Shown one piece after another: positions 48,099 through 60,940 of a stretch of DNA of 64,000 nt. A model generated the notes under the pieces. That model was not told the origin of the DNA, searched no databases, and saw nothing but the letters and a program-made list of their open reading frames with translations. Source of the DNA: Anopheles merus. Its lineage: Eukaryota > Arthropoda > Insecta > Diptera > Culicidae. A program made the position numbers and the translations under genes. Position 1 is the first letter of the stretch; each line of letters starts with the position of its first letter. The DNA lies in assembly GCF_017562075.2 (NCBI RefSeq), contig NC_054082.1, positions 52,214,181 through 52,278,180 of the forward strand. The letters run 5' to 3'.

Positions 48099-48197
48099 TA
48101 CAGCGGAAAGGTATTTATCCGTGTACCTTTTAATCTTCCTGTCTATTTATCCGCGTTAGTAGACAATTTGACAAAATTGTTTAGTATGCAATTTGAG
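48099..48197. mobile_element. pogo/Tigger-like MITE, left-end fragment
   Basis: TACAGCGGAAAGGTATTTAT followed by TACCTTTTAATC and CTGTCTATTTATCCGCG matches, with substitutions, the left end of the element at 28562 over about 95 bases, including the TACCTTTTA and CTGTC(C/T)(G/A)TTTATCCG blocks. I find no matching right terminus before the hAT-like element at 48474, so this copy looks truncated. Confidence 0.7.
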
Positions 48198-48473
48198 GGG
48201 TACGTGGTATGATGGGACGAAGAGCTGGTTGAAAAAACTCGTTATTATTTTATATTATTTTCGATATAGAACATAAGACTCACATCAATTTATGATATTT
48301 TTCATATATGTAAAGAGCATCAAATTTTAACATCAAACAAATAATTCAATTCCATTCAATCAATATTTTTAGATTCATCTAACACATCTATTTTCTCTCC
48401 CAGAGGTTCTTCTCCTCGAATCACTTTAGATCAAATCCCAAATGGTTTATAAAGTACAGTAATCGGTGCAAAT

Positions 48474-48832
48474 TAATGTTGGATGTATCTTATTCAGATT
48501 CGAGAATCTCAATGAATCTCTTTGAATAGATTCAATTAATCTGAATCACGTATGATTTTTTTTATGAATTTCAAAGATTTATCATTCTGGAAAGATTTAT
48601 GATTTATGATGATTTATAAAAAATGTGTCAAAGATAAATTTAATTTAAAAGAATCGTTACTCTCAAAAGTGTTTTCTTCTCGGCGACGGCATTAAAAATC
48701 ATAAATGTCTAAAGATTCATGAACTTTCATAGATTCATAAATCTTTGGAGATTCGATTCGAGATTTGATTCACTCATCGCTGATGATTCATATGAATGAA
48801 TCTTAACGAAAGATTCATGAAGCACAACACTA
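48474..48832. mobile_element. hAT-like MITE with perfect 8-bp target duplication
   Basis: The element starts TAATGTTGGATG at 48474 and ends CAACACTA at 48832, so the short terminal repeats match at 7 of 8 bases (TAATGTTG against TAGTGTTG). GTGCAAAT flanks it exactly on both sides (48466-48473 and 48833-48840), the 8-bp duplication expected of hAT transposition. The interior is full of diverged AGATTCATGAATCTT-type inverted words, common as subterminal motifs in mosquito hAT MITEs as far as I recall. It is 359 bp with no coding frame, so it is non-autonomous. The target-site match suggests it is not very old despite internal decay. Confidence 0.85.
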
Positions 48833-48840
48833 GTGCAAAT

Positions 48841-50320
48841 ATTGGTTCAAACACTGCCTGAGCTGATATATTTACTTGCAAGATTTCATTCATTCGTTCA
48901 CTCGTACTTTATGCGTACAACGCTAGTCTTTATTAGTTAATCTATATTTTATTTTTTATGTACTATTATATCATATCAGTGCTTGATACTTGTATCAAGT
49001 ACGCATATCATTTTTTTCAAAAATATCAGGAATAAGTGAATTTAATCATGGCAATTTCGTTGTCCATTATAATTTGAATTTCCCGTTGAAGAAATAGCAG
49101 AATCTATTGCAATTAATGTAAGCGTGGAATGGACAAATACTGCATGATTTATCAACTGTTATGGCAAAATAATTAAAAGGGCTCAATGTATTATTTGCCT
49201 CTCTGTGTCACTCTTGTGCAATTCTTGTGCCGTTCAGATTATTGAGATGTGCATTTATTATTTAAAGAAATTTCTGTGTGCATTCGGGTGTGTATTGCTT
49301 TGTGCACCTTTCCTCTTTCATTTTTCCCCAAAACAAGCGCTTTTGGGGTGTTCGAGCGGAACCAAACAGCAGCAAAAAGGTCATCACCACTTGGCACGAA
49401 TCGCCGTGCCGCCGGTCTAGAATAATTTATCACTCCCGCGTCCCCCTGCTAATCCTTTTTGGCGCTGTTTGGAAAGTTTTCTCGAAAGAATTTTCGTAGT
49501 GATTTCGTAGCTTCTTCTACTCTTTTCCTCTCGTCCCGCTTTTACCCGCCAAACGAGCGCCCAATGTTCCATGGAACTAGGGAGGGGGAGGGAAGGGGGG
49601 AGGCACTTTAGCAAACTGCTAGACAAATTAAATTTCCAACCATCTTTTCGCCGTCCTCCGTTATCGTCGCATTACCAACCACCGCCCTGCCAATCCTCCA
49701 TTCCCCGGCCGCCACTCACAGCGGGCGTGCCAGGGTCAGCGGGCGAACACTGGAGTCAGATTTCTTTGCAGAAGTTGCCAATTTTGAATTGCTCCACCAA
49801 ATTCCCCTCCCTACCGTTGGATTTAACTCACCACTTCCCTTAAATCCATAATCTCTTGCCGCGCTGGGTTGGTGTTTGTTGGGTGCGCTTTCGGTATGCG
49901 ATTTACTGGAAAGTTTCCGTTACGCTTCACTTTTTTGCCTTTCTCTGCAACTGATTTTGTGTCCCTTTCGTAGTTGCTTGGATGTACCATTGCTTTCCCT
50001 TGGTGGGGAGGCATAGTAGTAAATAAGACCCAACAAAGACAATCGATATTTTTATTTATCTTAAACACAGAACATAATCCTTCTATTTCCTGTATAAACG
50101 GCTTGTTATTTTAAATGGTTTTGTTCTCTAAACTGATCGACGCTTTTAGAATTTTCTCTTGTTAGCTATTGCCATTGACTCAGGCAATGCACCATTGGGA
50201 TAGTTTGAGAAGCTTATGCTTGTAACTTATATTATTACATCGCACTTACGAAATTCATCTATGCATTTTCGAACATTTAAATCATGCTGTTTGTAAGATT
50301 AATGTGATTAAAACGAAATT
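48841..50320. other. Non-coding, AT-rich then GC-moderate
   Basis: AT-rich to about 49240. A short inverted pair CTTGATACTTGTATCAAG lies near 48983-49000. The rest is ordinary, with low-complexity frames on both strands. Confidence 0.5.
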
Positions 50321-50362
50321 TAAATACATAGAATATTATTTCTTTCTTTGCAGGTGAGTTCT
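50321..50362 (+). promoter_or_regulatory. Recursive splice (ratchet) site, strong
   Basis: TTTCTTTCTTTGCAG is joined directly to GTGAGT, with the junction at 50353/50354. The pyrimidine run before the AG is about 13 bases, and the donor matches the metazoan consensus for six bases. As with the site at 29002, no exon separates acceptor and donor. It lies in a small AT-rich island, 21.35 kb downstream of the first site, a spacing typical of stepwise removal of long introns. I see no strong branch point; TTAAT near 50299 is a candidate. Confidence 0.7.
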
Positions 50363-53300
50363 TCAAAATACATCCCTTCATATCTGGGCGTAAGTATAGA
50401 ATCAATTACGTAAATTGCATGAACTAATACCTGAAAGCAATGTTATTTTTGTTGTGTTTGTTTTACTAAACATTGGGTAAAATTGGGCACCAGTTCTTCT
50501 CGTTTAAAAGTGGATCCAGATCTGTTACGAACGTACCGTTTAGCTTAAATGTATGTGCAAGTATGCACTTAGCAATGTATAAACCGCGAACATCTGATGT
50601 GCACAGTGTTTTCAACCGCATCCCCGCAATGGACGACATGAAAGGAATATTTTTAGCATCAGCAACTTATCCAGTTCACTTTGGTTGTTCATTAATCAAG
50701 ATTTAGGTTGTTTCTTTTCTTTTGCCGCTTCGCTTGGAATCACCTGGCTAGAGCGCGTCCTAGCATTCCCTGGCCCGGCAACTGGCTTTGCAAATGTTTT
50801 GCCTATTCGACAAATTTACGCCAAGATGATTCCAGCGCGGGTGGCGGAGTGCAGCATGCGCCTTTGCCCGTTTTCACCCGTCCGAGCATCATTGCTCACC
50901 GTTTTCGTGATAATTACTTTTCTGATTACATTTCAAACGAATTTATATTCATTAAGTATTCCCACGACACAACACGGGGGTGCGCGCGCGCGCTGATGAA
51001 GCAGCTGGAAAATGGAGAGCGCAGTGACGATCCATCCAGTCTTGCAACCGCTGGCGGGTAAAGTTGTTTGAAAGAGACGAGAGACACTTTAGCAAACGAG
51101 ACTGTGGCTTTAGTGTGGAGGATAAAAAAAAGATACAACCAGAAAGATAAGGAAACCAAAACAACACAAAAAAGTCAAACGAACTTAACTGGTGACGTTA
51201 CCAGTTTTGTCACCAGTGGTTGAGGGGTTGGTTTGAGCTGGATGTGAAGTGGGAAGAAAATTACTGCTTTCCGGGCACTACCACATCCGGGTGTTGAAAG
51301 CGATTTCTTCTCTATTCAGTAGAAGTAAAAGAGCCGGAGGTTCCTTTTCAAGCCAGAGCAGCCAAACAAAATCCTTGCACACAGTGGACCGGTAAATGAA
51401 TCTCCTTTCGCTTTGATCATTTAACACTCGAAGATTATGTTCACCCCTTACCCAGGACGGCACTGGCTCCGGGCCCATTAGTGTCGTCAGTCAGTTTTCC
51501 ATTCCATTCAGCCGGGGCGAGGAATTTTGAATCTTTCCCACTTGAGAGAGAGAGCGGCGGAGATGGGTGCGTAGGATGGGTTATGTGTTTTGACGGGCTT
51601 GTTGTGCGTTGGAGAAATGTCCAGCCCTGAGGGTTGAAACAGTGGTGTTGTTGATGAATGTTTGAAAAGTGCTGTTGTTATTTTTTGTCTTCTTGTGTGC
51701 CCTCAAGATAAGTTGCTAGAGTTGTGGTAAGGGTGACTAGAAATGAACACGTTTTTAATTACAAAATCGTTGAATTGGAACAAATTGAATGGTCGTGTAG
51801 TGTGTTGGTAATAAGAATGATATCTTACCAAGGGCAAAACAATTTAGCAATTGCTTTAAAGAAAATAATTAATGAAGAAAGCTAATTGCGAACCCATTAT
51901 ATACTAAGATTATATATGTAAAAATTTAGATTATAAATTCATATATCCAAAATAAAACTCTTCTACTGCTATTGCTACTACTACTAGTACAACTTCTGTC
52001 TGCACATGTATTCTAATGTATGCAATTTTGATACTAATAATTAAACGAAATGTACCAAACAATAATATAAATATGCCATTCTCTGCTGTGTTTCAAGTTA
52101 TCCAACCTCAGACTTGCATAAAGAACAGTTTTCCTCTCAGCTTTCGTAATCATACTTTCAGGTTGAAAAGAAATGGAAGAAAGCTCCCTTTGCCACATTG
52201 TACATTCATCTTCGAGGTTCGCATCAACAAAGTAAAGTGAAATCCAAAAAGTGAAAACCCGCGCATCTCCGTTACTTCTCACTGATAAGATCTAAATTCA
52301 CTTCGTCCTCCGAGCATTTCGTTCCAATCTTTGCAAAAACCACCGAAATGTTCCATCGCAAGAAAGGTTCCCACTTGTAACCCCGCCAACCCCAGGGACT
52401 TGCGTCTTGGTGGTTTGCTTTTCAGAAGTCATCAGCCACACCGCGACACCATCACTGATTGCTATCTGCCAACCAAACACACAGCTACACCGCGCCCATT
52501 CTGTTGGCTGTAACCTCTATCCGGTCTTGGAATATCCTACCGAAAAGCATCATCATCATCATCAGCGTCGTTGTCTTTCCACTGCTAGCTTTTCCACGGA
52601 AATGCGAAGGAAAGTAGCTCGAGCAACGGCTTCAAGCAAGGTTTTCAGCACATAATTTTCCGCTTCCTTTACACTTTTATCCAGCTGCAAGTGCGCCCTT
52701 TAGTGTGGTGTACTAGCAGCTCCAGGATGGAGTTTTGGGTTGAAAAAGGGGGGACGGAGCTTCCGATTTGATCGCACCGCAACAAAACCCCAGAAAAGCC
52801 TGTCGACCGTCCGTCGCTGGTGTGTGGAGTTGGTGGTGCTGGTGCGGCGGGTGTCAACATTTCGAACAAACTCGCCCTACTGCTGCTCAATATCCCCTTT
52901 TGTGTGTGTGTGAGAGCGGAGAAATGAAACGGAAACGGCACGAAAACGAATGCCCGCCTTAGCGTTTGTTTGAACCCGGTCGGAGGTAAAGTTAGGGCAA
53001 AAAATGGGAAAAAGCCCACCCAGTAGAACAGCAAAGAAGGCAGATGCAGGAGGTCTTCTTCAGTGATTCCCCGGTACATCCTGCCTCCCTTCCCCTTGTT
53101 CATCGGTGTCCTTCCGTTGTGGTCCTATCTTGATAAGGGAGAAAGGTTAGGTTTAGTGAAGGCAGTAACAACATCATAAAACCTATAATCGCTTCCATGG
53201 TAGGAAAAACGGATAGCCGCCGTTACCCATCGTTGTCCGCCGCGTCGCCCCGGTCCCAGTGCAGCGTCTCTTTCCAGCGCATGCTTTCGCATTTTTCCAT

Positions 53301-56300
53301 TTCGGGGAGTAATCGCCTTGCTTATCTGCTTCACACTCCCACTCGCTGTCCTCCCCGGTAGTGCCGTTTCGGAAATTCGACGTTTTCTGTGATTCGGATC
53401 CTAATTCCGGTTCACCAACTTCGGCATTCCTTCGCCATTGAACTCGCGCGCTACCAGCACCACCGTCCCAGCTCAGTGGAGATCGAAAGTCTTATCCAGT
53501 GCTTATGCTTTGTGGAAATGTCCTCCCTTCCACGCTCCAAAAACCGTACCAGTGGAAGAGGGGGGAAAGTTAAACGTATCTCCGTTTTCTCCCCTGAAAG
53601 TTTTTACGTTTTTTTGTCGTCTCAATACCGACCATTTCGTACGGTTGCAGAGAAGGTTCCCAAAAAAGAAGAAAGGTTCAAAAAATGAAAAAAACGTTCC
53701 ATTGGTAACCTCATCTTGGAAGGTTTCGGTCGCAAAAAAACGAGAGAGATAGAGAGAGAGTTCCCAGAAAATTGTTACACCCATCCAGAGCGGGTCTAAC
53801 GGTGGTGTGACCCCCACCCGGAGCCCGATTTTCAGGAGTGAACCAAGAAGGAAGAAGGATACATTCTTTTTGCCTGCTTTAACCACCGCCCAAGGAAGGG
53901 GGACTGCAAACAGGGGAAAGAGGAAACGTTATCTTTTATAACTCCTTTTGCCAACACGCCCGTTTCCGGGCTTCCTTCTCCCAACTGTGCTGGTCCTGCT
54001 GTTTCTCTCCCTTGTGTGTTGGTGTGTGAGTTTTTACTTCTCTCCGTTCGGTTTATATCCTTTTTTCATCTTCTTCGACGTTATCTGAAACCTAAGCGAC
54101 ATATCGGCGATGGGCGGGCGGTCGTGTGGTGTGCCCGGGCCCAGGAGTCAGCATATTTTCATCGTTTTCAATTTGCTTCCTTTAGCCTGTGCAGCGGCGG
54201 GATGTATGGAGCTGGGGCAAGAGCCGGGTAAGACCTGACACTACCAAGGCAACCCAGTATGGTTTTGGAGGGTTTGCTTACTTGTGAGTACGGCATTTTT
54301 TTCTTCTTTTTGTGTGTTTGTTTGTACCACCCCAAAGGAAATATTTTTAAGACGCCCTTTTTTGCCTTTTGCTGGTAAGAGTAGTGGCGGACGCAAGAAA
54401 TTTTTGTGCCCTTTGCTGCTGCGTGTTCCAATTCCAACGAAAAAGGTTTCCGTTTTGCGGTGAGAGAGAGAGGAAGGGAAGCTTTAGCTCAGCAAAAAGG
54501 ATTGTAAGTACCTTTGGTATTGTTAGGTTCCAACAAAAAAAGGCACTTCATTGGCAGTTGGAAGTATGTTGGAAAGTTTTGTAGCCCAACGCCCGTCAAC
54601 TGTGCCTTCTTTGTGAATGAAATTGATAGGACATGCGTATGTAGTTGTAAAGTTTGCAGAACTACAAGTGTTCATGGATAATCATTTCCGCTGCAGATGG
54701 AAACCACCACCAACGGGATCGAACTGGGCTTTGCAGAGGCTGCAGAATTGTTGATTTGCAATCGATGCAATATAAATTTTGAAGGGTGCTTCATCCCTCC
54801 TGCTGTGTCCTGGCTGCCCTGGTCCAACTTCGGGATGGAAAATTCAAAAGCCTTCCGGTCCACCACCACGATGGTGCAGTATCTAATGGTAACACGTACG
54901 CGCGAATGTCGCTACGGAGGAGGATATGGTAATACACTTTCACAGCCCGTCTGTCAATCGATCCTGCGATGAAATTAAGCCCACCCAGAGCCAATTAAAA
55001 CTGTACACTCATATACAGACACACATCCCACCGTCTGCCGGGGCAACGTTGACGATGCGGAAGACCAACCTCTACCACACAGAACCACCATTGCTCCAGA
55101 AAATGCCTAAAACATGAAGTTTACGTTCGCTGTACCGAACCGCTGTGCGTATGGATGGTGGATCGGGAATGTTTGGTTGGTTAACTTCATTCGACCGTTC
55201 CGGTGCCATTTGTTCCGTTTCGAAATTTGCCATTGCATCGGGGGTGACACATTCTCAAACTCGGCTCGGCGAGATGATGCGTTCCTGCCCGTGGTGTATA
55301 GGCTCTCTAGCCAAAGGCTCGGCGCTCCTCCATTCTATGGACGCATCCTTCGTGCGGCTGCTGGAGAGTATGATTGCGACGTCCACCTGCAGTAATCGAT
55401 TATCGAACAGAATTGACTGTTGGTGGGTCGTGGGCCCTGTGTATATGTGTGTGTCTCGGTAGACAGCTCGGTGCGACGTACCACTGTCCCAGGGTTGATG
55501 GACAACATCCCTTGTATATGTATGCCCGGTCCAAGTTGCATCGTATTTGGTTGGGGAGTACATCTCGATCACAGGCATGCCTCGCCATGCGCTCAAACGC
55601 TTCTGCTTTGCTCTCGTTTTTCAATGTCCCCGGACGCGAGTCGCAATATCAAGGTTCTCATGCATTGCTCCATCTCCCGAGCACACAACGCGTGGTAATA
55701 CACTTTGATTGAAGTTCAACATGCGCCGCAGCCGCCAAAACCTCTGAACAAGGGAGAGGGGAGTGTGATAGATGCTTGTAATGCAAGTGAATCCCTCCGA
55801 AATGCATCCTTTCCACAATGTCGGATGCAACGCCAAAGCTCTCTGATCATTCCGAGTTCTTTTATACACCGGTAGTGTGCCGGTCCTGTCATGGAACTCG
55901 ATTTCCATTAGATGTGGAGTGGCGATAGGCGCACAATGTTCTACGCATCTGCACCACCGTGTTCGTAAATGCATTTATTTAGAGAGTGCCATTCATTGTT
56001 GGACCCTTCTGATGCAATCAACCAGTGGCAGATGTAAAAATACAGGCGAAAAAGAAACCAAAAACGAGAGTTAAATTCTATATTGGGATACATAATTCGC
56101 TCGCTCCATCGATCGATTAAAATAAGTTATAAATGAAAATCTTTGATATAATTAGTCGCATTTACATGGATAAACCATCACATCTTTTTAATAGCACTGA
56201 ACGCGAGCCGGTCTTACACATCTTCGCACATCAAGGAAAGGGTTCTTCTCCCGGATGACGATTACTGAAGAGATTTCGTTTCGAAGGTCCATCATTTTTG

Positions 56301-56540
56301 GATTCACTTTCATCAGGATAATGGATCAACCATGGAATCAAGACCCTTCACTCTCGCATCCACTCCATGGACATGTGCATCTTCCACCGTTGTTGTGGTA
56401 GTGGCGTCAAGCAACGCTGGCAATTGGATGTGAAGCGGTCATAATATCTATGTAAAAGGATACACAGCAACCCGAGGATGCCCTTTCCACTGGTTGAAAT
56501 ATTTATTAGCATTAGAAGGTTTGGGAAAAAGAGAGGGAGC
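50363..56540. other. Non-coding, mostly GC-moderate
   Basis: AT-rich at 51720-52080, (CAT)5 at 52548-52562 and a GA run near 53744-53760. CCGCTGCAG/ATGGAAACC at 54696 is an acceptor-like junction before a 91-codon frame, but no donor or protein family supports it. Several overlapping frames on both strands at 55100-56050 look ordinary and are not called. Confidence 0.45.
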
Positions 56541-56853
56541 GGAAGAGAGGAAGAGAGGAAGAGAGGAAGAGAGGAAGAGAGGAAGAGAGGAAGAGAGGAA
56601 GAGAGGAAGAGAGGAAGAGAGGAAGAGAGGAAGAGAGGAAGAGAGGAAGAGAGGAAGAGAGGAAGAGAGGAAGAGAGGAGAGAGGAAGAGAGGAAGAGAG
56701 GAAGAGAGGAAGAGAGGAAGAGAGGAAGAGAGGAAGAGAGGAAGAGAGGAAGAGAGGAAGAGAGGAAGAGAGGAAGAGAGGAAGAGAGGAAGAGAGGAAG
56801 AGAGGAAGAGAGGAAGAGAGAAAGAGAGGAAGAGAGGAAGAGAGGAAGAGAGA
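56541..56853. repeat. (AGAGGAAG)n minisatellite, about 39 copies
   Basis: An 8-bp unit repeated over 313 bases, nearly uniform. One unit near 56675-56681 lacks one A, and one near 56816-56824 has G to A. Because eight is not a multiple of three, every frame cycles through the same 24-base pattern: Arg/Glu/Lys on the plus strand and Leu/Ser/Pro/Phe on the minus strand. The long frames here (about 120-140 codons in four registers) are artefacts. The all-purine strand could form triplex DNA. Confidence 0.97.
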
Positions 56854-59800
56854 GTTAGTATCTGATGCACAAGAGGACAAGACTTGTCAAGCTGTGGCGC
56901 ATCCGACCTCGGTGCTGCTGCATAGTGAAAAGATTGCCGAAGCTTCGACAGAGCGGTAATAGAACAAGATATGCAGACTCCATCGCCATGCTGATGGCAG
57001 AGAGGAAAGCTTCACCGTGGCACTTTTCTACTTGTCTCCTTCCACTTCCACCAGGAGAGATAAAGAGTGTTGAGAGGTAAAAGGGTATGGCAGCGTTGCT
57101 TGTGTGTAATTTAGCGCCAGGATGCATCAACGATTTCAGCCAAGAGCACTCGGGAATAGCGTTGTGGACAGTGAAAGGATTCGATTTGTTGGGATGTGTA
57201 CCCCATCGATGATACCGCAGCTGGGAGGAAGGTACCCGTTCGCTCGGCTGCACGGTTTTGCTTGCGGTTTCGTGACCGCATGGAGTATGTGTGTGTGTGG
57301 TCCAGAATCGAACCGGGCTGAAAGAATCGATTTGATACGGATGCTAGAGTTGAGGAGAGGATGCAAGACAGAGAGAGAGATAGATGGAGGGAGCTACGCT
57401 GCAAGCAAATGCAATCAATGATGCATCACAACGCTTACCAGTGCTTCAGGACGCGAAATCGATTCTGCCACTTGACTTCGCATCCCATTTTACGCACCAT
57501 GTTCTCGTGTGCAGTGCCTGTGCACCTTTTTCGGATTCCTGCTCGGTTTTGTGCCACTCGCTTATGTACATGTTGGACACCCATTGTTATCCTTGCGTAT
57601 GTGTGTGTCCCCAGGGAGTGGTAAAGGCGAGTGAAAGATGTGGAGCACAATAGAGCCGATAGGAAGACGGTGGGACGGGTTGTGTGGGACTTAGCGCAGG
57701 CAGAAAGGCTGGTAAAAGTTCTCCCATCGAGCTACGCCGTCATCGTCATTTCCAATCGTACGTGTACGTCTCGAGCGCAACATGTACGACGATCCAAACG
57801 GCAAAAGGGTTTTGTGAAAGCATGTCGCGTTGGGTTCTCTGGTAGCACAATCGATCGATAAACATACGTTCAGCAGGATCAGCCGAGGATCTGAGCAGGA
57901 GTCGATTTAACAAGGCACTTAATTCGTGTGGTTGGAATTAATATTGGCACATTGCAGGGGCATTGCGGGCTGTACTAAGAGGATGACTCTTTGAGTTTAT
58001 GGTTTTATATTTAATGTTGAATTGTGCGTATTGTACGCTCATTTATCATTGCAGTTACTACACTTATTGAGGCATTTTATATTTCTTGAAGTTATTTTCA
58101 AATGATATTTGTTTCATATGTTACCCATAATGCACTTGGTCGTGTATGCCATATTTATCATTGTTTAAAAAATATTTACGTGAAACATTATGCGTTGCGG
58201 AGTAACAGTTCGCTTGTAAAATAAATAAAACATCGAAACGAAATTACACTCTATCTTCCTTTTGTAAAAGTGTCCAAACCCCTTTCCCATTCAACTGCTC
58301 GCTGGACAATCAAAGGTAAATAAATTCACCCCATAAATGAGACACGTATCCATGCCACAAAATCGGTTTCCACAGCTTCATCTCTACCCTTTTCTAGCAT
58401 TCCATCGAAATGATATCAAGAAGGAGGCGGGGGTGGGGGGTCCCGTCTGATTCAATTATCTAAAGTGCGATCCAACCCGATACATTCAGCAGAGCCGGAG
58501 CAACATTGAAGGGATTCAATTGAGAGCCGGGCAATTTCTGTCTCGAAGCGAAACGAAACGTCGTCAATACTACTACGGACACGACGAGCGCAACTTCACA
58601 ACAAGCTTAGGATTTAATCCTCTTTGCTCCGGAACCGAAATTGGGTCTCTTCGCCTTCGATCGGTCCATTATCGGTCCTTCGCTCGAGGGCTGCTGCTCG
58701 TCGTTCGTGTGCGAGCGAGCTTGCGAGGATGCAAGATAACGGTGGATAAACGTCTTTCTGATGAAGCAAGCTGTTTCTATTAGTGTTTTGCCCGTGCTGC
58801 GCTTTGCACCACATTCTCCATCTGCGTCCACCGGCGTCGCCCGCAGCACAGGCTCAGCGATAATGGAGCTGGGGTGGTTTCTTGGCGAAATCATTGACCC
58901 ACTAGAGAAGCTGGTCGGAGGAGGAAGCACATCACATTCCCTCGGAGCGTTTTGGTGTTTTGGCACGAAGTGGTAGCGCCGCTATCGTTTCCGCTTTCGC
59001 ACCCGATCGTATCTGAACACCACTTTGGGGCAATTATTTGCACACATCCTACCCATTTCGCAGCGCGACAATGGTTTCCGTTTCAATCGCTATCTAGCTT
59101 TCGTAGCAAATTGTCAAGCAGAGCCTGTGTTGGAGATAAACGAAAATGACCGTCGTGAGCGGTTGATGTTTTTTTTTTTGTTATGTGGGTTTGTGAGTGT
59201 AGTTTATTGATTGAGCGATTGATTTTCGTATGCCCAATCAAATTGAATAAGGTCTAAATGATTCAATAATAACTGTATCATAGTAAAGATACATCGTTCA
59301 TGGATATATTTGCTAACTAAAGATAGCTTAAAAGCAATTTCATAGAATCCTGTTAAATAAATTTACTTAAAAAAATTAGGTTTTATTTTCCTACAGTGTT
59401 AAGTATCTTTTCTCTAATAACGGAAAAACGAAACAAAAAAATAAAAAAACAGACGAAGCATAGTCCTACATCGTAAGCTTGGCTTTGCTTTGTTTAAACA
59501 AATATGTTCTTTTGGCCTAGCACGACAGACATAGAACTCGTGGCAATGACACCGAAGCAAACCTGAAACATCAAAAAGTGGTTTTGAATGAAGGGACAGC
59601 GCCCGCGACTAAGCAAGTGTTGACCTGGTCGCTTATATGCGACTGTGAAACACTGCACTCTGTTGAACATGCAGGTCATATATGGATGCTGATGTTACGG
59701 AACACCGCACTGCCAGTGAACCTCTAATCCTGCTGTCTGTTTGACACATTGCTCTTCGTGTGTTTTTACTCCTTCTCGTTGTTGCAAAAAAGTTTGGCGC

Positions 59801-60940
59801 AGTACGTTTATGCACATACTCCACATGGAGCACTGCTTTTGGCAGTGGCATGATGAGACAGTCAACGTACAACAAAAATGTACAATGTTTTGTTTTTATA
59901 TCGATGGATGCATGGACGGTTTGCTTTCCCGGATGACGGATGGTTTCCTTGCTTTATGCTTTTCTTTTTCGGTTTATGGAGGCGGACACATTGAGAATAT
60001 TTGAAAGAATGCACTTCGGATAAATGTGAACTGTAATTTTAATACCTTGAATTTAGTATTCATACAACAACATACTTTAACTATTCTTTGAAAACTGTGT
60101 TAATAAGCTACCCAACAGAAAAAAAGAATCAAGCGACAGTGTGATGGAGACGCCTAGTGATTTTTAGTAATTTGGAATAGCAATCGGATATTTTGCGAGA
60201 GTCACTCAGATCAGGTATAAAATGTTGTGACATTTGTAATGTTTATTCCTCTAACTTACTAAAATGTTAACATTCAGAACACTTGTCATACAAGTCAGCA
60301 ACTATCAATCAGCAGTGCATGCAAGCGCGGTGTAACAGAAATTTATGTGACTCTGAAATACAATAGCAACGTTTATATGTATTTTTCATGTTCAAATCAC
60401 GATGTGTGCTCTCCTATGAACCATTTATCATCGCTGCTAGCTGACCTTTTTTTTGTCTTTGCGTTAGTGGGCGGTGTCCAAATTTTGCGTAGAGGTTCCA
60501 TCGGTCAGTTCCGTTGAACAAAAGACGAATGGAACGAACAATCCATCAATGTACGATGGGCTTTCCGGGAACAAGATGCATTGCCCATTTGCAAGTTGAG
60601 TTTTTCAACGCGAAGGTCGATGCATGAAGCTCCTGGCTCAAAAGTACTTTTCCAGTTTAAAGTTGCTATGTGCTTTTGAGTTGATTTGGTAAGGTTTCGA
60701 GAGCAATTGAATGTGACGTTTGATGTGAGAAGTTCGTCCAACAATCTATCTTAATTAGACTTGGTTTAGTTGGAACCAATCATCAGTTTTATTTATGGCA
60801 AAACAAAGGAAAACAGAGCAATTCTTACGAGTAATTTATTACAGCCTTTCAGTGAACGATATCAACATATCTTTCAAGTTCCTTCCATTCCAAGTATCAG
60901 AATTTCAACTAGGATGTTAGTTAGCTAATTCGTTGATGTT
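56854..60940. other. Non-coding, AT-rich at 57950-58250 and 59200-59480
   Basis: Purine-rich GA run near 57368-57380. No recognisable gene, RNA or transposon end. The last part from 60000 is AT-rich with dense stops. Confidence 0.5.

Noticed and set aside
55114..55974. Overlapping frames on both strands of about 90-117 codons
   Set aside because: Mutually exclusive, low similarity to known proteins, no splice context.
56448..56880. Four long open frames encoding Arg-Glu or Leu-Ser-Pro-Phe repeats
   Set aside because: They follow automatically from an 8-bp repeat, which keeps all registers open.
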